DNA from: Phycisphaera sp.
GTDB lineage: Bacteria; Planctomycetota; Phycisphaerae; Phycisphaerales; Phycisphaeraceae
Assembly (NCBI GenBank): GCA_016125215.1
Contig: WGMF01000010.1
Location: 1 to 64,000 of the forward strand
Direction of reading: 5' to 3'
Length of the DNA stretch: 64,000 nucleotides
The notes beneath the pieces were generated by a model. That model did no database searches and had not been told where the DNA came from. It saw only the letters and a program-made list of their open reading frames with translations. The translations under genes and the position numbers were made by a program. Each line of letters starts with the position of its first letter. Positions within the stretch are counted from its first letter, which is position 1. Below are positions 18,176 to 27,960 of this stretch, piece by piece.

Positions 18176-19987
18176 GTGACCATGACCGACCTTCATCCCG
18201 CGGTGGCAGAACTCATCGAAGCCGGCAAGACCCGGGGTTTCATCACTTACGACGACCTCAACGCGCTCTTGCCCGACGAGATGGTCGACCCCGACAAGAT
18301 CGACGAACTGCTCATGACCTTCGAGGGCCTGGGCGTGCGGATGCTCGACGCCTATGCGCCCGAGGCCCGCGCCGCCGCACCGGTGGTCAAGCCGACCATC
18401 GCCGCGATCAAGAAGCAAGAGCACCCCAAGACCGCGCCCAAGCCCGTGCTCGACCCCGAGCTTGCGGCCGAGGGCGTCGACCCCAATGAGCCCGAACCCG
18501 TCATCGATGAAGAGGAGATCAAGAAGGACCTGGCACAGGCGATCCAGGAAGCGACCAGCCGCCGCATCGACGACCCCGTCCGCATGTACCTCACGCAGAT
18601 GGGCGAGATCAGCCTGCTCACCCGCGACGAGGAAATCCGACTGGCCAAGAAGATCGAGACCACGCGCATGATCTTCCGCCGCATGGTGCTTGAGAACGAT
18701 TACTCGATCCAGTCCTCCGTGGAAGTCCTGGAGATGGTCAACGAGGGCGACCTGCCCTTTGACCGCACAATGAAGATCTCCACCGCCGAGGAAGACGCCA
18801 AGGGCAAGATCGCCTCGCGTATCCCCGAAAACCTCAAGACCGTGCGCAAGCTTCTCGAATTCAACCGCGAAGACTGGACGCTGCTCGAAGAGAGCCGACC
18901 CAACAAGAAGACCGCTGAGGAAATCCACGCCCGCATCCGCACCCGTCGGCGAAAGATGGCGACCCTCATCGAAGAGCTTTCTCTCCGCACGAGCAAGATC
19001 CAGCCCCTGCTCAAGAAGCTCCGCGCCATCAAGGCCAAGATGGTCGAACTCCGCGACACCCTCGCCGACGCCCAGAAGAACCCCAACCGCCACGACCCCG
19101 AAGACATCATGGTCATGCGCGAAGAACTCTCGGGCCTGCGCTCGCTCGTCCTCGAAGAGCCCGAAGACCTCGAACGCCGGGTCCGCAACATCACCACCGT
19201 CTTCGACGAATACGAGCGTGCCAAGCGCGATCTGTCCGGCGGCAACCTCCGACTCGTCGTCTCGATTGCCAAGAAGTACCGCAACCGCGGCCTGTCCTTC
19301 CTCGACATCATCCAGGAGGGCAACACCGGCCTGATGCGCGCGGTGGACAAGTACGAGTACCGCCGCGGGTTCAAGTTCTCGACCTACGCCACGTGGTGGA
19401 TCCGCCAGGCCATCACCCGCGCGATCGCCGACCACGCCCGCACCATCCGCATCCCGGTCCACATGATCGAGACGATGAGCAAGCTGCGCAACATTGCCAA
19501 GGACCTGTTGCAGGCGCTGGGTCGTGAACCCACGATCGAGGAGATCGCGGAAAAAGCCAAGATGCCCGTCGCCGAGACGCGGCGCGTGATGAAGATCTCC
19601 CGACACCCCATCAGCCTCGACCGTCCCGTCGGTGAGAGCGAAGACTCCTACTTCGGCGACTTCATCGAAGACGAATCGGCTGACAACCCCTCCGACTCCG
19701 CCACGCAGGAGATGCTCCGCCATCGCATCGAACAGGTGCTCAAGACGCTGACCTACCGTGAACGCGAGATTATCAAGCTCCGCTACGGCATCGGCGACGG
19801 CTACACCTACACGCTTGAGGAAGTCGGTCGCATCTTCAAGGTCACCCGCGAACGTGTCCGCCAGGTCGAAGCCAAGGCCATCCGCAAGCTCCAGCACCCC
19901 GTGCGTTCGCGCAAGCTCGCGGGCTTCATCGACGGCTCGTGGGAGCAGGAAGAAGAAACCCCGGCAGCCGAGACCGCCGAGGCTTGA
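18176..19987 (+). CDS. rpoD: RNA polymerase primary sigma factor (RpoD/SigA)
   Basis: 603 residues. Region 1.1 is at the N-terminus ([20 protein letters not shown]). Region 1.2 has [22 protein letters not shown], and a non-conserved insert follows (~170-320). Region 2 has [37 protein letters not shown] and [13 protein letters not shown]. Region 3 follows, and region 4 ends with [16 protein letters not shown]. It recognises -35 and -10 promoters. The start may be GTG 18176 (TGGAG about 9 nt upstream) or ATG 18182, two codons later. Confidence 0.96.
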   Translation: MTMTDLHPAVAELIEAGKTRGFITYDDLNALLPDEMVDPDKIDELLMTFEGLGVRMLDAYAPEARAAAPVVKPTIAAIKKQEHPKTAPKPVLDPELAAEGVDPNEPEPVIDEEEIKKDLAQAIQEATSRRIDDPVRMYLTQMGEISLLTRDEEIRLAKKIETTRMIFRRMVLENDYSIQSSVEVLEMVNEGDLPFDRTMKISTAEEDAKGKIASRIPENLKTVRKLLEFNREDWTLLEESRPNKKTAEEIHARIRTRRRKMATLIEELSLRTSKIQPLLKKLRAIKAKMVELRDTLADAQKNPNRHDPEDIMVMREELSGLRSLVLEEPEDLERRVRNITTVFDEYERAKRDLSGGNLRLVVSIAKKYRNRGLSFLDIIQEGNTGLMRAVDKYEYRRGFKFSTYATWWIRQAITRAIADHARTIRIPVHMIETMSKLRNIAKDLLQALGREPTIEEIAEKAKMPVAETRRVMKISRHPISLDRPVGESEDSYFGDFIEDESADNPSDSATQEMLRHRIEQVLKTLTYREREIIKLRYGIGDGYTYTLEEVGRIFKVTRERVRQVEAKAIRKLQHPVRSRKLAGFIDGSWEQEEETPAAETAEA

Positions 19988-20002
19988 ACGGTTACACGCA
20001 AC

Positions 20003-20035
20003 AAAAAAGCCGACCCGCGAAGGTCGGCTTTTTTT
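20003..20035. terminator. Bidirectional Rho-independent terminator (rpoD / kinase)
   Basis: Stem GCCGACC (20009-20015) / GGTCGGC (20022-20028) with six A before it and seven T after it. It serves rpoD from the left and the kinase gene from the right. Confidence 0.93.
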
Positions 20036-20042
20036 ATGCATA

Positions 20043-21896
20043 CTATCTCTGCCGGGGCGGGGGTCGTCGGCCGTCGGGGGCGTTGGCCGGCGGGGCGGGT
20101 GGCCTGTTGGGATCGTTCGGTTCGGCCTGGCCTTCACCCTCACCGGGCGGCGGGCCGGGGTCGAAGTTCGTGATACCGGGGCGGTATTTTTCAGCAAGGT
20201 TCTTTGCCACTTGCGCGGCCTCGCGTGTCTCTTCTTCGGGCGCGTCCTTGTAACGGTGATAGAGTTCGTTGAGCCGACGCGCGGACATTTCCACCGCGTT
20301 GTCGTGGCCGCTCTCGACGGCTCGCTCCGTGACGAGACGGATGCGGATGACCTGCCGCATGAGCGGGTTGAGGCCCGGCCGATCCGGGTCGTCATTTGAA
20401 TCGACCGAAGGGGGCGGGGTCATCGTGCCATCGTCGGTCGGCCCGAAATTTTCCTGGGGCAGCGGGTCGGTCGACGGGCTGGGCGTGGGCAAATCCTGCG
20501 GCGGTGCTGGGAAGGCAGGCTCAGACGGCCCGGTCGGGGGCGGGATAGTTGGCGGATTGATGACGTCTACAGTTGGCTGTCTATCGCCAGTGAGATCGTG
20601 CGGTTCGATAGGCGGCGTGTTGAGATTCGCTGACGTGTCGGGCGTGTTCAACGGTGATGGGTTTGTCTGCGCAATTGTGGAAACCGCCGAGGGGCTGTTG
20701 CCGGTGACCGTTGATGGTGTCGTGGTCTGTAGCGTGGTGAAGCCGGCCATGAGTCGATAGAGGATCATCGCCAGCAGCCCGACGACGATGCACGCCGCCA
20801 CAACTCCGCCGACGATAAGCATGGGGAGCACACCCGATTTTTTGCGCTTCCTGCTTGTCTCATAGATCACGGTGCCAGCCGTGGGCGCGGGGGCTTGCGT
20901 GGCACTGGACAGCGCATCGAGCAGGGGCGACCCATCGTCGCGCGGCGGCGGGGAGGGCCTGGGGTCTTGAAGCGGTTCGCTGCCGGCCAGCGCTCGCTCG
21001 AGGTCCTTGAGCATGTCGGCTGCACTCGCGTAACGGTCGTCCCGTCGTTTGGCCATCGACTTCTGGATGATGTGCGCACCGATGAGCGGGAGGTCGGCGA
21101 TGGTCGAGCGCGGGTCGGGCGGCGGCTCGGTGCAGTGGGCGTAGAGCATCTGCAGCGCGGTGTCGCGCTCGTAGGGTACGCGACCTGTGAGCATGGCGTA
21201 GTACGTCGCGCCCAGCGCGTAGATGTCCGTCCGTGCATCGACGTCGGTGTTCTGGCACTGCTCGGGGCTCATGAAGGTCGGGGTGCCGAGCACCGCGTTT
21301 TTCTGCGTGATGGCCAGGTCCTCGGTGTTGAGCGATTTGGCCAGGCCGAAGTCCGCGACCTTGGCGTGGCCGTCGGGCGTGACGAGCAGGTTGGCGGGCT
21401 TGATGTCGCGGTGGATCAGGTCGGCCCCGTGCGCCGCGATCAGCGCCCGGCAGGCGTCGGCGGTCAGGCGCGTCGCCTGTTCAAACGCCATACGGCCCTT
21501 GCTGTCGAGAAGGTGTTGCACACTGACACCGTCGACAAACTCCATCGCCAGGACGCAGGTGGTCTTGGTGCGTGCCACGTCGTAAACGGTGACGACGTTG
21601 GGGTGGTTGAGCCGGGCGGCTGCGCGGGCCTCACGGACAAAACGCTTGAGCGCTTTGTCATCGTTGGCCACCGCTTCGGGCAGGAACTTGAGCGCGACCT
21701 TGCGGTGCAGCACGGTGTCGGTCGCTTCGTACACCGCGCCCATCCCGCCCTGTCCGAGCAGTCGGTCGACCTGGTATTTGCCGAGCTTCGACCCCACCTT
21801 GATCGACGACTCCCCGCTGATCGTGCGGGGACGCGACGAGGGGCCCTGCGAGGTGAGGGTCAGGTCCGAGGAGTGGGAGGGGGGTTTGTCCGCCAA
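20043..21896 (-). CDS. Transmembrane Ser/Thr protein kinase (Hanks type)
   Basis: 617 residues. The kinase domain (~40-305) is complete: GQGGMG loop at 48-53, VALK Lys70, HRDIKPAN with catalytic Asp164, DFG at 182-184, and GTPTFMSPEQ in the activation segment. A single transmembrane helix (~355-380) follows an Ala/Pro-rich link, and then a Pro/Thr-rich external region. No PASTA repeats are present. The start codon is TTG (21894-21896), the only usable one before the conserved N-terminus. A TATAAA box lies ~40 bp upstream. Targets are unknown. Confidence 0.92.
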   Translation of the reverse strand: MADKPPSHSSDLTLTSQGPSSRPRTISGESSIKVGSKLGKYQVDRLLGQGGMGAVYEATDTVLHRKVALKFLPEAVANDDKALKRFVREARAAARLNHPNVVTVYDVARTKTTCVLAMEFVDGVSVQHLLDSKGRMAFEQATRLTADACRALIAAHGADLIHRDIKPANLLVTPDGHAKVADFGLAKSLNTEDLAITQKNAVLGTPTFMSPEQCQNTDVDARTDIYALGATYYAMLTGRVPYERDTALQMLYAHCTEPPPDPRSTIADLPLIGAHIIQKSMAKRRDDRYASAADMLKDLERALAGSEPLQDPRPSPPPRDDGSPLLDALSSATQAPAPTAGTVIYETSRKRKKSGVLPMLIVGGVVAACIVVGLLAMILYRLMAGFTTLQTTTPSTVTGNSPSAVSTIAQTNPSPLNTPDTSANLNTPPIEPHDLTGDRQPTVDVINPPTIPPPTGPSEPAFPAPPQDLPTPSPSTDPLPQENFGPTDDGTMTPPPSVDSNDDPDRPGLNPLMRQVIRIRLVTERAVESGHDNAVEMSARRLNELYHRYKDAPEEETREAAQVAKNLAEKYRPGITNFDPGPPPGEGEGQAEPNDPNRPPAPPANAPDGRRPPPRQR

Positions 21897-22203
21897 GGCA
21901 AGGTGTCCCGAGGAGGGGTGCTCGTTGATTTATATCGGCCGCTCGCTGAGCCCGCACCAACAGAAGGGTAGAAATAAGCCTTATCCTGACATCATCTTAC
22001 CCAGCGGACGCACGCCACGGGCTGCCCCTGTCAAGTTTCTGGGCTCCGTGTTGTTCAGCCCCAGCGAATAAAACACCCACAGTCGGCGTTATCCATGCAA
22101 AGGCTGTTTCCCGGCGTACCCTCCACACCCCGACCAGCCCAGCCTATGATTCCCACATCGAGTTGTTGACTTGGATACACCCAACCCTACAAGGAGCCTT
22201 GTG
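21897..22203. other. Divergent intergenic region, kinase / redoxin
   Basis: This 307-bp spacer has no coding signal. It holds a leftward AT-rich element (TATAAATC type, ~21931) for the kinase. It also has TATGAT at 22145-22150 and AAGGAG at 22191-22196 for the redoxin. No hairpin or repeat was seen. Confidence 0.5.
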
Positions 22204-22815
22204 ATGACCAGACGAATCGCTTTGCTGATGACCGCCGTGTTGCTGTCGCTCTCTTCGATCACGCTCGCCGGTGCCAAGGTCGGCCAGGCTGCGCCGCAAT
22301 TCGAACTCAAGGATGTGAAGACCGGCCAGACCCACAAGCTTGCCGACTTCAAGGGCAAGGTCGTGGTCCTCTTCTGGCATTCGACCTCGTGCCCGTGGTA
22401 CCGCATGCGTGAGAACGGCGGGTACGACCGCGTCCTCTCCCCGATGGCCACGGAGTACGCCGGCAAAGACGTGGTCTTCCTTGCCATCAACTCCAACAAG
22501 ACCGAGGACGTGGACAGTATCAAATCCTACATCACAGAACACAACACGCCCTACCCCATCCTCAAAGACCCGGGTAACAAGGTCGCGGATGAATACGGTG
22601 CCCGCACCACGCCCCACGTCTTTGTGATCGACAAGGACGACAACCAGACCGTGCGCTACATGGGCGGCCTGGAAAAATCCCCACCCACCCCCGAGAAGTG
22701 TGGCCAGATGGATGAGCAATACCTCAGGCCCGCCATTGATGCCGTCCTCGCCGGCACCGAGGTCGCGGTCAAGGAATCGCCGAGCAAGGGCTGCTCGATC
22801 AAGCGCGAGCGTTGA
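22204..22815 (+). CDS. Secreted thioredoxin-fold/redoxin protein
   Basis: 203 residues. The signal peptide MTRRIALLMTAVLLSLSSITLA is followed by an AhpC/TSA-type redoxin domain: VGQAAPQFELKDVKTGQ, FKGKVVVLFWHSTSCPWYRM (active-site Cys, no CxxC partner), and the cis-Pro block ARTTPHVFVIDKD. The GCSIK close to the C-terminus is typical of this redoxin group. It probably acts in periplasmic peroxide or thiol reduction. ATG 22204 has AAGGAG 7 nt upstream; GTG 22201 is an alternative. Confidence 0.88.
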   Translation: MTRRIALLMTAVLLSLSSITLAGAKVGQAAPQFELKDVKTGQTHKLADFKGKVVVLFWHSTSCPWYRMRENGGYDRVLSPMATEYAGKDVVFLAINSNKTEDVDSIKSYITEHNTPYPILKDPGNKVADEYGARTTPHVFVIDKDDNQTVRYMGGLEKSPPTPEKCGQMDEQYLRPAIDAVLAGTEVAVKESPSKGCSIKRER

Positions 22816-22848
22816 ATCCCGCGTAAGTCTTGTTAAAAGTCAGACCCC

Positions 22849-22902
22849 CCAACCCCACTTGTCCGCTCCGTGAAAAACGGGATGGGCATGGGGTTTTTTT
22901 CA
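22849..22902. terminator. Terminator between redoxin and hpnE
   Basis: An interrupted stem (AACCCCA ... CCGT / ACGG ... TGGGGTT) ends in seven T. It lies between convergent genes and overlaps the hpnE stop codon region. Confidence 0.65.
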
Positions 22903-24351
22903 GCGCGCGATCATGCGATACAACAGGCTCGGTTCGAGGTCGTCCACCAGTGATTTGGGGGGGTGTCCGATATCCTCCAGCAGCGCGTGGGCCGCAAGGT
23001 ACCCGCTGCGAACCGCGCCCTCCATCGTGGCGGGCCAACCGGTCTGGCACCAGTCGCCTGCGAGATAAAGATTGCCTATCGCCCCCCGCGCGCCGGGGCG
23101 GAGCTTCGCACTCCCGGGGGCCGCAGAAAAAGTCGCTCGCTTTTCCTTCACCACGCGACCGGTGATGAGCGTTGCACGTTGCGCGCCCGGCACGGAGGAG
23201 CGTACTTCACGCTCAGCCATCGACAGGATCGACTCAGCCGACTGGTCCACAAGGCCGTGCGCGGCGCTCACCACGGCGTGCAGGTGTTCGCCCCCGACCT
23301 CGGTATCGTGGCCCTTTTGGAAGACCCACTGCAACGGGCTGTCCATCAGCACCAGGTGCGGGTGACGCATCACCGTCGAGCCGTCCGGGTTTTTCATCCA
23401 CAGGTGGATGCCGATGATCGGACTGACGGCAAAACGGTCGCGGGGTGTGAGTCTTGCGTCGTCCCGCGCCATCGCCTCGTTGCAGAGTTTGTCCAGCCGA
23501 TCGAAGGGTAACGCACTGAGATAATCGTCGGCGTAGATTGTGCCCGAGCGTGTGGTTTGTAGACCGGCAACCCGGACTGCGTGATACGTGAACCGCTCCG
23601 CGCCGGTCGAGAGCATAACCCTCCCGCCGGCGGCCTCGATGACCCGCTGGGCCGCGTCGTAGAGTTGGACCAGCGGCACAGCCGAGACGCCCATGACGTA
23701 GGCGTCGGGGTGGTTGAGGAAGCCCTCCTGAAAAACCTGGATCGCGTGCGACGCGGCCATACGCTCGGGCAGCTCGTTGATCGCGCTGATGGCAATCACC
23801 GCCCAGAACTTGCGGATCAATTCTTCGCCCTGGTTGTGGGCACGGAGCCAGTCGAGGAATGAAATCTCTTCAAGTGCTTGCGCGTCGCGCCCCCGGAAGT
23901 CGGCCTTCATCACCGCCAGCATGCCCAGCGACAGTTCGAGCTTCTGCTTGAGCGTGAGCGTCCTGAACGCCATGAGCGAGCGCGTCATGTGCAGCGGCGC
24001 GGGCAGGTCATCAGCCACGAGTGTGTCCACCGCGCCGCTGTGGTCGGTGAAGTAGAGCGTTCTGTGCCACCGGATGCAGTGCTCGACGCCCAGCATACGG
24101 TAGAGGTCGAGCAGGTTGGTGCAACAGCCCAGGAGCACGTGCTGGCAGTTGTCGAGGGTTCTGCCGGTCTGCGGGTCTTCAAAACTTGTCGCCCGACCGC
24201 CGAGGCGCTGGCGTGTCTCGATGAGCGTGACCTTGACCCCCGCGCGCGCCAGGCGAACCGCCGCGGCGATGCCCGCAAGACCGCCCCCGACGACGAGCAC
24301 CGTGTGAGGCGAATCGGCCTGTGATGTTGAGTGTGTGTCTCGGACGATCAT
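22900..24351 (-). CDS. hpnE: Hydroxysqualene dehydroxylase HpnE
   Basis: FAD-dependent amine-oxidase-fold enzyme (483 residues) that converts hydroxysqualene to squalene, the last step of the HpnCDE route from farnesyl diphosphate. The N-terminal FAD motif is VLVVGGGLAGIAAAVRLARAG, followed by ETRQRLGGRATSF. NCQHVLLGCCTNLLD and the C-terminal NLYLAGDWCQTGWPATMEGAVRSG are family signatures. ATG 24351 overlaps the hpnD stop (ATGA), so translation is coupled. The frame continues upstream only inside hpnD. It is the third gene of the operon. Confidence 0.93.
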   Translation of the reverse strand: MIVRDTHSTSQADSPHTVLVVGGGLAGIAAAVRLARAGVKVTLIETRQRLGGRATSFEDPQTGRTLDNCQHVLLGCCTNLLDLYRMLGVEHCIRWHRTLYFTDHSGAVDTLVADDLPAPLHMTRSLMAFRTLTLKQKLELSLGMLAVMKADFRGRDAQALEEISFLDWLRAHNQGEELIRKFWAVIAISAINELPERMAASHAIQVFQEGFLNHPDAYVMGVSAVPLVQLYDAAQRVIEAAGGRVMLSTGAERFTYHAVRVAGLQTTRSGTIYADDYLSALPFDRLDKLCNEAMARDDARLTPRDRFAVSPIIGIHLWMKNPDGSTVMRHPHLVLMDSPLQWVFQKGHDTEVGGEHLHAVVSAAHGLVDQSAESILSMAEREVRSSVPGAQRATLITGRVVKEKRATFSAAPGSAKLRPGARGAIGNLYLAGDWCQTGWPATMEGAVRSGYLAAHALLEDIGHPPKSLVDDLEPSLLYRMIAR

Positions 24352-25304
24352 GTTTGCGTGGCTCGTCGGGCTTGCCGGGCGGACTTGATCGCAATGACCG
24401 CCTTGGACCAGCTCGAAAGGCGGACCCGTTGCGTCAGGACCGAACGCGGTGAGCGGGCGATCTTCTCCAGCAACCCCCGGTAGATCCGCATGATCGCCAG
24501 GCTCGTCCCCCGGCAGTGCGGGTCGACCATCGCGTCCAGCGGCGCGGAGCGTTCGTAAAAATCCATCGCACGCTCGCACTGGAACGCCATGAGCTTGTCG
24601 AAGCGCTCGTCCGCCTCACGCTTGCCGATCTTTTCTATGAATTCGTCGCCGTGGTATCCAAAGCGTTCAAGCTCGTCCTGCGGGAGATAGACGCGGTCGC
24701 GGTGCGCATCTTCCACCACGTCGCGCAGGATGTTGGTCAGTTGCAGCGCGTAGCCCCGGTCGATGGCCAACTCTTTCGCTCGATCACCGCCCGACTGGCC
24801 CCACACCGCGATGCACACCAGGCCCACCGTCGACGCCACCTTGTAGCAATACCCCCGCAGCGCCTCGAACGATTCGTAACGGTGTTTGACAATGTCGTCG
24901 CACTGGCCGTCGAGCATCGCGTGCAGGTGCGCCGGGTCGATGGGGTAGTGCGCCATGACGTGCCTGAACGCCGGCCAGAGTGTCGGTTCGGATAGGTCCT
25001 CTCCCGGGACCGGTTGACCCTTCAGGGCCTTGTGCATGTGACCGCGGAACTCACCGATCCTCGCAATCCCCGCGTCGCCGCCCGACCGCTGGACCGCTTC
25101 ATCGGCCAGGTCGTCGCAGGCACGCATGAAGGCGTATACCGCGTAGAGCGCGCTGCGCTTCGGCTCGGGCGTGAGCTTCAATCCGTAGTAAAAATTCCGC
25201 GCCCGGCAGCGCGTAATGGATCGGCAGAGCCTGAGCGACTGGGCCACCGTCTCGGGTGAGTCCGCACGCCCCTCCAACACGGGATTTTGCACCGCCAAAC
25301 TCAA
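24348..25304 (-). CDS. hpnD: Presqualene diphosphate synthase HpnD
   Basis: 318-residue squalene/phytoene synthase family enzyme that joins two farnesyl diphosphates into presqualene diphosphate. First Asp-rich motif is ACDDLADE and the second is TNILRDVVEDAHRDRVYLP; YCYKVASTVG is also typical. The start is TTG 25304, overlapping the hpnC stop as TTGA and preceded by GGAGGA. The residues before RNFYYGLKL are a normal short N-terminus. Its place between hpnC and hpnE fixes the assignment over hpnC. Confidence 0.92.
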   Translation of the reverse strand: MSLAVQNPVLEGRADSPETVAQSLRLCRSITRCRARNFYYGLKLTPEPKRSALYAVYAFMRACDDLADEAVQRSGGDAGIARIGEFRGHMHKALKGQPVPGEDLSEPTLWPAFRHVMAHYPIDPAHLHAMLDGQCDDIVKHRYESFEALRGYCYKVASTVGLVCIAVWGQSGGDRAKELAIDRGYALQLTNILRDVVEDAHRDRVYLPQDELERFGYHGDEFIEKIGKREADERFDKLMAFQCERAMDFYERSAPLDAMVDPHCRGTSLAIMRIYRGLLEKIARSPRSVLTQRVRLSSWSKAVIAIKSARQARRATQT

Positions 25305-26320
25305 GCTCGTCCTCCACTCAATCCCACCGACGATGCCAGCTTCCCCGCGATGGCCCGCATCATCAGCACCACCTTGGCCCCCTTGGACAACGAGGGGCGG
25401 TGTTCGAGCGTGTTGTAGTTCAATCGCTCGATCATGCGCAGGATCGACTCGCCCCCGAGCGAGAAAAGTTGGATATCCGGCCGCACGTCCGACGCGACCA
25501 TCGGCAGAAGCGCCCGGCCCTCCTCAAACATCGGCCACGTCCGGCCCACAAGCTCACGCAACGTCGCACGGTAAGCCGGCAGCAGCGCGGTCACCTCCAC
25601 CCCCGGCGGACACGCACGACACGACACCGCTCCATCCTTGTGACACGCTTCATCGCTGCGCACGAGCTTGACCATCGTGTCGATATCTAATCCATGATTA
25701 GACGCCACTTGCGAGGGGAGGTAGACGCGGTCGCGTTCGAGGATATCCCGGCGGACGTCCTGCCAGAAGTTGGCCAGTTGCAGCGCGGTACACGTCGCGT
25801 CGCTCAGGCGCTGTCGCTCGTCATCCCGGTACCCGCAGAGGTAGAGCACCAGTCTGCCCACGGGGTTGGCGCTGCGCGTGCAGTAGTCGACCGTCTGCTC
25901 CCACGTGCGGTAGCGCGTCACGCTCTGGTCCTGTACAAAGGCGTCAATCAGGTCGTCGAACGGCTTGCGTGGGATGTCGCACTTTTCAATCGTTCGGCTC
26001 AGTGCCACGAAGACGGGGTGGCGTGGGTGGCCGTCGTAACACCGGTCCAGCTCCCGCCGCCACCACGCGAGCAGTTCCCGGCTCTTGGCCGGGTCGCCCG
26101 TCTCGTCACCCAGGTCGTCCGCCCATCGGCAAAACGAATAGACATGCCGAAAATCCTCACGCAAACGCCCGGGTAAAAACCAGCTCACCACCGTGAAGTT
26201 TTCGTAATGCGATTCGGCCAGCCTGCGCGTGTAGTCCGCTGCGCGGTCGTAGTCGAGCTCTTCGCAGCGCTCGGGGCCGAAGCGGTCGAGTTCGGGCAGG
26301 ATGCTCTGGGAAAGGGCCAT
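25301..26320 (-). CDS. hpnC: Hydroxysqualene synthase HpnC
   Basis: 339-residue squalene/phytoene synthase family enzyme; the HpnC type turns presqualene diphosphate into hydroxysqualene. It has ENFTVVSWFLPGRLR, the first Asp motif RWADDLGDE, CTRSANPVGRLVLYLCG, and the second motif ANFWQDVRRDILERDRVYLP. A Cys-containing segment (CHKDGAVSCRACPPG) lies in the later helices. It is the first gene of the leftward hpnC-hpnD-hpnE operon, with four-base overlaps. Squalene would feed hopanoid or carotenoid-like lipids; no cyclase gene is in the window. Confidence 0.92.
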   Translation of the reverse strand: MALSQSILPELDRFGPERCEELDYDRAADYTRRLAESHYENFTVVSWFLPGRLREDFRHVYSFCRWADDLGDETGDPAKSRELLAWWRRELDRCYDGHPRHPVFVALSRTIEKCDIPRKPFDDLIDAFVQDQSVTRYRTWEQTVDYCTRSANPVGRLVLYLCGYRDDERQRLSDATCTALQLANFWQDVRRDILERDRVYLPSQVASNHGLDIDTMVKLVRSDEACHKDGAVSCRACPPGVEVTALLPAYRATLRELVGRTWPMFEEGRALLPMVASDVRPDIQLFSLGGESILRMIERLNYNTLEHRPSLSKGAKVVLMMRAIAGKLASSVGLSGGRA

Positions 26321-26337
26321 GAAGTCGATTTCCTCGA

Positions 26338-26350
26338 ATCCATTATCATA
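26338..26350 (-). promoter_or_regulatory. -10 box for the hpnCDE operon
   Basis: On the minus strand TATGAT (26350-26345) lies 24 bp before the hpnC ATG, with GAGGAA as the ribosome binding site between them. The -35 region is weak. Confidence 0.35.
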
Positions 26351-26414
26351 ACAGGCCCGCTCTACCGAGTGACCCCGCCCCCGTTGATATAAGCCCCCCG
26401 GAGATTCCCCCTCG

Positions 26415-27941
26415 ATGTCAGACGCTTACCCCCGAGTCGGCCACCTCAAGACCCCCGAAGCCTTCAAGGCCCGCCTCGGCGAGCTGGGCCTCCACCTGCC
26501 GATGGACCAGACGATCATCAGCCGGGCCGACGGCTCGCCCATGTCGCAGCCGATGACGCTCAACGCCCATGGCCAGACCTTCACCGTCGGCAACCGATGG
26601 TGCATCCACCCGATGGAGGGATGGGACTGCACACGCGAGGGCAAACCCACCGAGCACACCACCCGCCGATGGAAGCACTTCGGCCTCTCCGGTGCCAAAC
26701 TCATCTGGGGCGGCGAGGCCTTTGCCGTCCAGCACGACGGTCGCGCCAACCCTAATCAACTGTTCTACACCCCCGACAACGTCGAGCCGATGCGCGACCT
26801 CCTGCGCACGCTCACCGACGCCCACGTCGAGGCTTTCGGGTCGCACGACGGGCTGATGGTCGGCCTGCAACTGACCCACTCCGGCCGATTCAGCAGGCCC
26901 AACGACAAGAAAAAACTCGAACCCCGCATCGCCTACCACCACCCGCTCCTCGATGCCAAGTTCCACATCGACCCCGGCGACACCGCGGTCGTCCTGACCG
27001 ACGACGAGATCAAACGCCTGATCGACAACTACATCGTCAGCGCCAAGATGGCCTACGACCTCGGGTTCCACTTCGTCGACGTCAAGCACTGCCACGGCTA
27101 CCTCGGGCACGAGTTCCTCTCGGCCTACGACCGGCCCGGCGAGTTCGGCGGCGACCTCATGGGACGCACCAACTTCCTCCGACGGATCATCCAGGGGATC
27201 CGGGCCGAGTGCCCGAACCTCTTCGTCGGAGTCCGTCTATCGCTCTTCGACATGCCCCCTCATCACCCCGACCCCCGCCCCCGGAAGGGTTCCCCCGGGA
27301 AACTCGGCCCCGGTGTGCCGGATGATTTCTCGGGCACCCTCCCCAGCTACCCCGGCTTCGGGTGCAAACGCGACAACCCCCTGGAACTCGACCTCGACGA
27401 GCCTATTCAACTGTTAGAGATGATGCGCGACGAACTCGGCGTGGCGATGGTCAATCTCTCCGCCGGCTCGCCTTACTACAACCCCCACATCCAGAGGCCC
27501 GCATACTTCCCGCCCAGCGACGGCTACCAGCCCCCGGAAGACCCGCTCGTCGGTTGCGTCCGTCAGATACAAGCCGTGCGCGAGGTCAAACAACGCGTCC
27601 CCGGCCTGCCCATCGTCGGCACGGCCTACACCTACTTCCAGGAGTGGCTGCCCCACGTCGCTCAAGCGGTGGTCAGGGATGGGTGGGTCGATTCGGTTGG
27701 GCTTGGGCGCATGGTGCTTTCCTATCCCGACATGCCCGCCGACTGCGAACTCTTCGGCGAGCTTCGCCGTGCCAAGCAGATCTGCAGGACGTTCAGTGAC
27801 TGCACCACCGCCCCACGCAACGGGATCATCTCCGGCTGCTACCCGCTGGATGATTTCTACAAGAAGAGCACCGAGCAGAAAGACCTCAACGACGCCAAGG
27901 CGGCGCTGCGCGAGCGGTTGAAAGTGCTGTCACAAGAATGA
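26415..27941 (+). CDS. NADH:flavin oxidoreductase (Old Yellow Enzyme family)
   Basis: 508-residue FMN-dependent TIM-barrel enzyme. NRWCIHPMEGWDCT and LIWGGEAFAVQ are near the N-terminus, LQLTHSGRFSRP is the FMN region, and FVDVKHCHGYLGHEFLSAYDRPGEFGG is the family's active-site/His block. VDSVGLGRMVLSYPDMP is the phosphate-binding end. It is longer than classical OYE but lacks the NAD-binding and full Fe-S domains of 2,4-dienoyl-CoA reductase; CRTFSDCTTAPR may be a remnant of that Cys region. The natural substrate is unknown. CGGAG before ATG 26415 supports the start. Confidence 0.88.
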   Translation: MSDAYPRVGHLKTPEAFKARLGELGLHLPMDQTIISRADGSPMSQPMTLNAHGQTFTVGNRWCIHPMEGWDCTREGKPTEHTTRRWKHFGLSGAKLIWGGEAFAVQHDGRANPNQLFYTPDNVEPMRDLLRTLTDAHVEAFGSHDGLMVGLQLTHSGRFSRPNDKKKLEPRIAYHHPLLDAKFHIDPGDTAVVLTDDEIKRLIDNYIVSAKMAYDLGFHFVDVKHCHGYLGHEFLSAYDRPGEFGGDLMGRTNFLRRIIQGIRAECPNLFVGVRLSLFDMPPHHPDPRPRKGSPGKLGPGVPDDFSGTLPSYPGFGCKRDNPLELDLDEPIQLLEMMRDELGVAMVNLSAGSPYYNPHIQRPAYFPPSDGYQPPEDPLVGCVRQIQAVREVKQRVPGLPIVGTAYTYFQEWLPHVAQAVVRDGWVDSVGLGRMVLSYPDMPADCELFGELRRAKQICRTFSDCTTAPRNGIISGCYPLDDFYKKSTEQKDLNDAKAALRERLKVLSQE

Positions 27942-27960
27942 GACGTGGGCTCGATCTATG

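Noticed and set aside
18104-20395. 763-codon open frame on the minus strand across rpoD and the kinase end
   Set aside because: It is antisense to two certain genes and crosses a strong bidirectional terminator. High GC in the third codon position of the real genes explains the lack of stops.
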